Shown here one piece after another: positions 63,048-64,000 of a stretch of 64,000 bases of DNA. Origin of the DNA: an uncultured Lachnospiraceae bacterium (GTDB taxonomy: Bacteria; Bacillota; Clostridia; Lachnospirales; Lachnospiraceae); assembly GCA_910576895.1 (NCBI GenBank), contig CAJTJZ010000002.1, positions 1 to 64,000 on the forward strand. The letters run 5' to 3'. A model generated the notes under the pieces. The model worked only from the letters and a program-made list of their open reading frames with translations, was not told the origin of the DNA and made no database searches. Position numbers and translations under genes: made by a program. Each line of letters begins with the position of its first letter. Within the stretch, counting starts at the first letter, position 1.

Positions 63048-64000
63048 CTATTTTGCCTCCATTTGATAATATTGTGCCTGTGCCTGCCACATTTCATAAT
63101 ATTTTCCTTTTGTATCCTTTACAAGCTCCTTGTGATTTCCAAACTGTACTAATTCCCCTTTATGGAATACAGCAATTTTTTCGCAAAAACGACAGGAAGA
63201 TAATCTATGAGAAATATAAATGGCCGTTTTTGTACCAATAATTTTATCAAAATTTGTATAAATCTCATATTCGGAAAGAGGATCTAATGCTGCGGTTGGT
63301 TCATCTAAAAGAATAAAAGGTGCTTCTTTATAAACAGCTCTTGCTATCGCAATCTTTTGTTCTTCTCCTCCTGATATTTCCAAGCCATCTTCATCATAAT
63401 CTTTATATAAATAAGAATCAATGCCATATTTTAGTTCCTTTAATCTTTCGGAAAAGCCAGCTCCTATAAGACAGTTTTTTACCTCTTGTATATCATACTG
63501 TTTTGATACTGCTACATTTTCTGCAAGTTTAAATGGAAATAATTTAAAGTCCTGAAATACAATAGAAAATAATCTATTATATTCTTCTTGTTTAAATTTC
63601 CGAATATCTACATTATTTAATAAAATTTCTCCCTCTTGTGGATCATACAATCTGCATAAAAGCTTAATCATAGTTGTTTTTCCCGATCCATTCATTCCAA
63701 CAATCGCAAGTTTCTCTCCTATTTTTAATTTCATAGAAAAATTTTTTAATGCATATTGCTCTGTTCCGGGATAACGAAAAGAAACATTATGAAATTCAAT
63801 CTGATATTGATTATCACTTCGCTTTTCTACTGGCAATTTCCCTGCATACATTTCATTTTCCAATGCAAGAAATTCAAAGGTACTAATATGCCTTCGAGCT
63901 GTTACTGCAAGATCTTCTAAGCTTCCAATTAAACTTACAATAGCACTCATTAAATTTTTTAAACATCCCGCAAATTTTACAACATTTCCAAGACTTACTG
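63048..64000 (-). CDS. ABC exporter (membrane-ATPase fusion), C-terminal part, cut by window edge
   Basis: The reading frame is open to the right end of the window, so the true start lies outside. The visible 317 residues contain the end of a transmembrane domain and a complete nucleotide-binding domain: Walker A GMNGSGKTTMI, Q-loop FSIVFQDFKLFPF, signature EISGGEEQKIAIARA, Walker B PFILLDEPTAALD and H-loop IYISHRLSS. In the signature motif GGEEQK replaces the usual GGQ. It is a bacteriocin/lipid/drug-exporter-type half transporter; the substrate is unknown. Confidence 0.85.
   Translation of the reverse strand, partial: VSLGNVVKFAGCLKNLMSAIVSLIGSLEDLAVTARRHISTFEFLALENEMYAGKLPVEKRSDNQYQIEFHNVSFRYPGTEQYALKNFSMKLKIGEKLAIVGMNGSGKTTMIKLLCRLYDPQEGEILLNNVDIRKFKQEEYNRLFSIVFQDFKLFPFKLAENVAVSKQYDIQEVKNCLIGAGFSERLKELKYGIDSYLYKDYDEDGLEISGGEEQKIAIARAVYKEAPFILLDEPTAALDPLSEYEIYTNFDKIIGTKTAIYISHRLSSCRFCEKIAVFHKGELVQFGNHKELVKDTKGKYYEMWQAQAQYYQMEAK

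Noticed and set aside
1..64000. tRNA or rRNA genes
   Set aside because: No cloverleaf with a TTCGANTC-type T arm or rRNA-like conserved segment was noticed on either strand; a tRNA-finding program was not available.

Overview
The window is AT-rich (roughly one third G+C) and looks like the chromosome of an anaerobic, spore-forming Clostridia member, most likely Lachnospiraceae. Sporulation genes (spmB, spoIIR, a SipL-like DUF3794/LysM protein), a T-box leader in front of ileS, strong AGGAGG ribosome binding sites, sigma-A-type promoters and gut-type polysaccharide genes (GH51, GH43, BspA-like LRR protein) support this. No rRNA, tRNA or CRISPR array was found. Most genes lie on the minus strand.

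Layout. 1-3250: the end of an IS200/IS605-type element (tnpB start) inserted in a LamG-domain surface protein gene, then a secreted transglutaminase-like protein and an Asp/Trp/Tyr-rich secreted protein. 3251-9287: spmB, a [2Fe-2S]/ASKHA corrinoid-activator-like protein, and an operon matching the Bacillus pspA-ydjG-ydjH-ydjI membrane-stress set. 9505-11302: a methyltransferase and a Ca2+/Na+ exchanger, converging. 11362-28237: a large arabinose-polysaccharide locus with two ABC importers lacking their own ATPase, one 1009-residue binding protein, an NHL/Yip1 membrane protein, a DUF5696 protein, GH51 and, in a separate unit, GH43. REP-like hairpin arrays sit between its cistrons.

28305-35390: a small membrane protein, a DUF5662 protein, glycogen phosphorylase and T-box-controlled ileS of the eukaryote-like IleS2 type. 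35957-41402 (mostly plus strand): a VanY-type carboxypeptidase, PlsC, spoIIR/DUF1934 and ispE. 41517-48565: SulP transporter, a MurL-like glutamate epimerase, a MurD-type ligase, a PrcB-like lipoprotein and the SipL-like protein. The adjacent MurL and MurD suggest the alternative route to D-Glu in peptidoglycan, in which L-Glu is added first and epimerised on the UDP-precursor.

48701-53963 is a decaying cluster of AAA-ATPase/PD-(D/E)XK genes. Two copies share a 326-bp block, identical by eye, that carries the same 4-bp frameshift. Also present are an internally deleted remnant, one intact relative and an orphan AbrB-type antitoxin. 53883-58809 is a compact MarR-controlled operon: MarR, alpha/beta hydrolase, free-standing condensation enzyme, acyl carrier protein and AMP-dependent ligase. 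It resembles a split minimal nonribosomal peptide or acyl-amide pathway. Its promoter carries four 15-bp palindromic sites at an exact 16-bp period. The remainder holds an SCP2 protein, dihydrofolate reductase, a BspA-like LRR protein, an ECF sigma/anti-sigma pair and an ABC exporter cut by the window edge.
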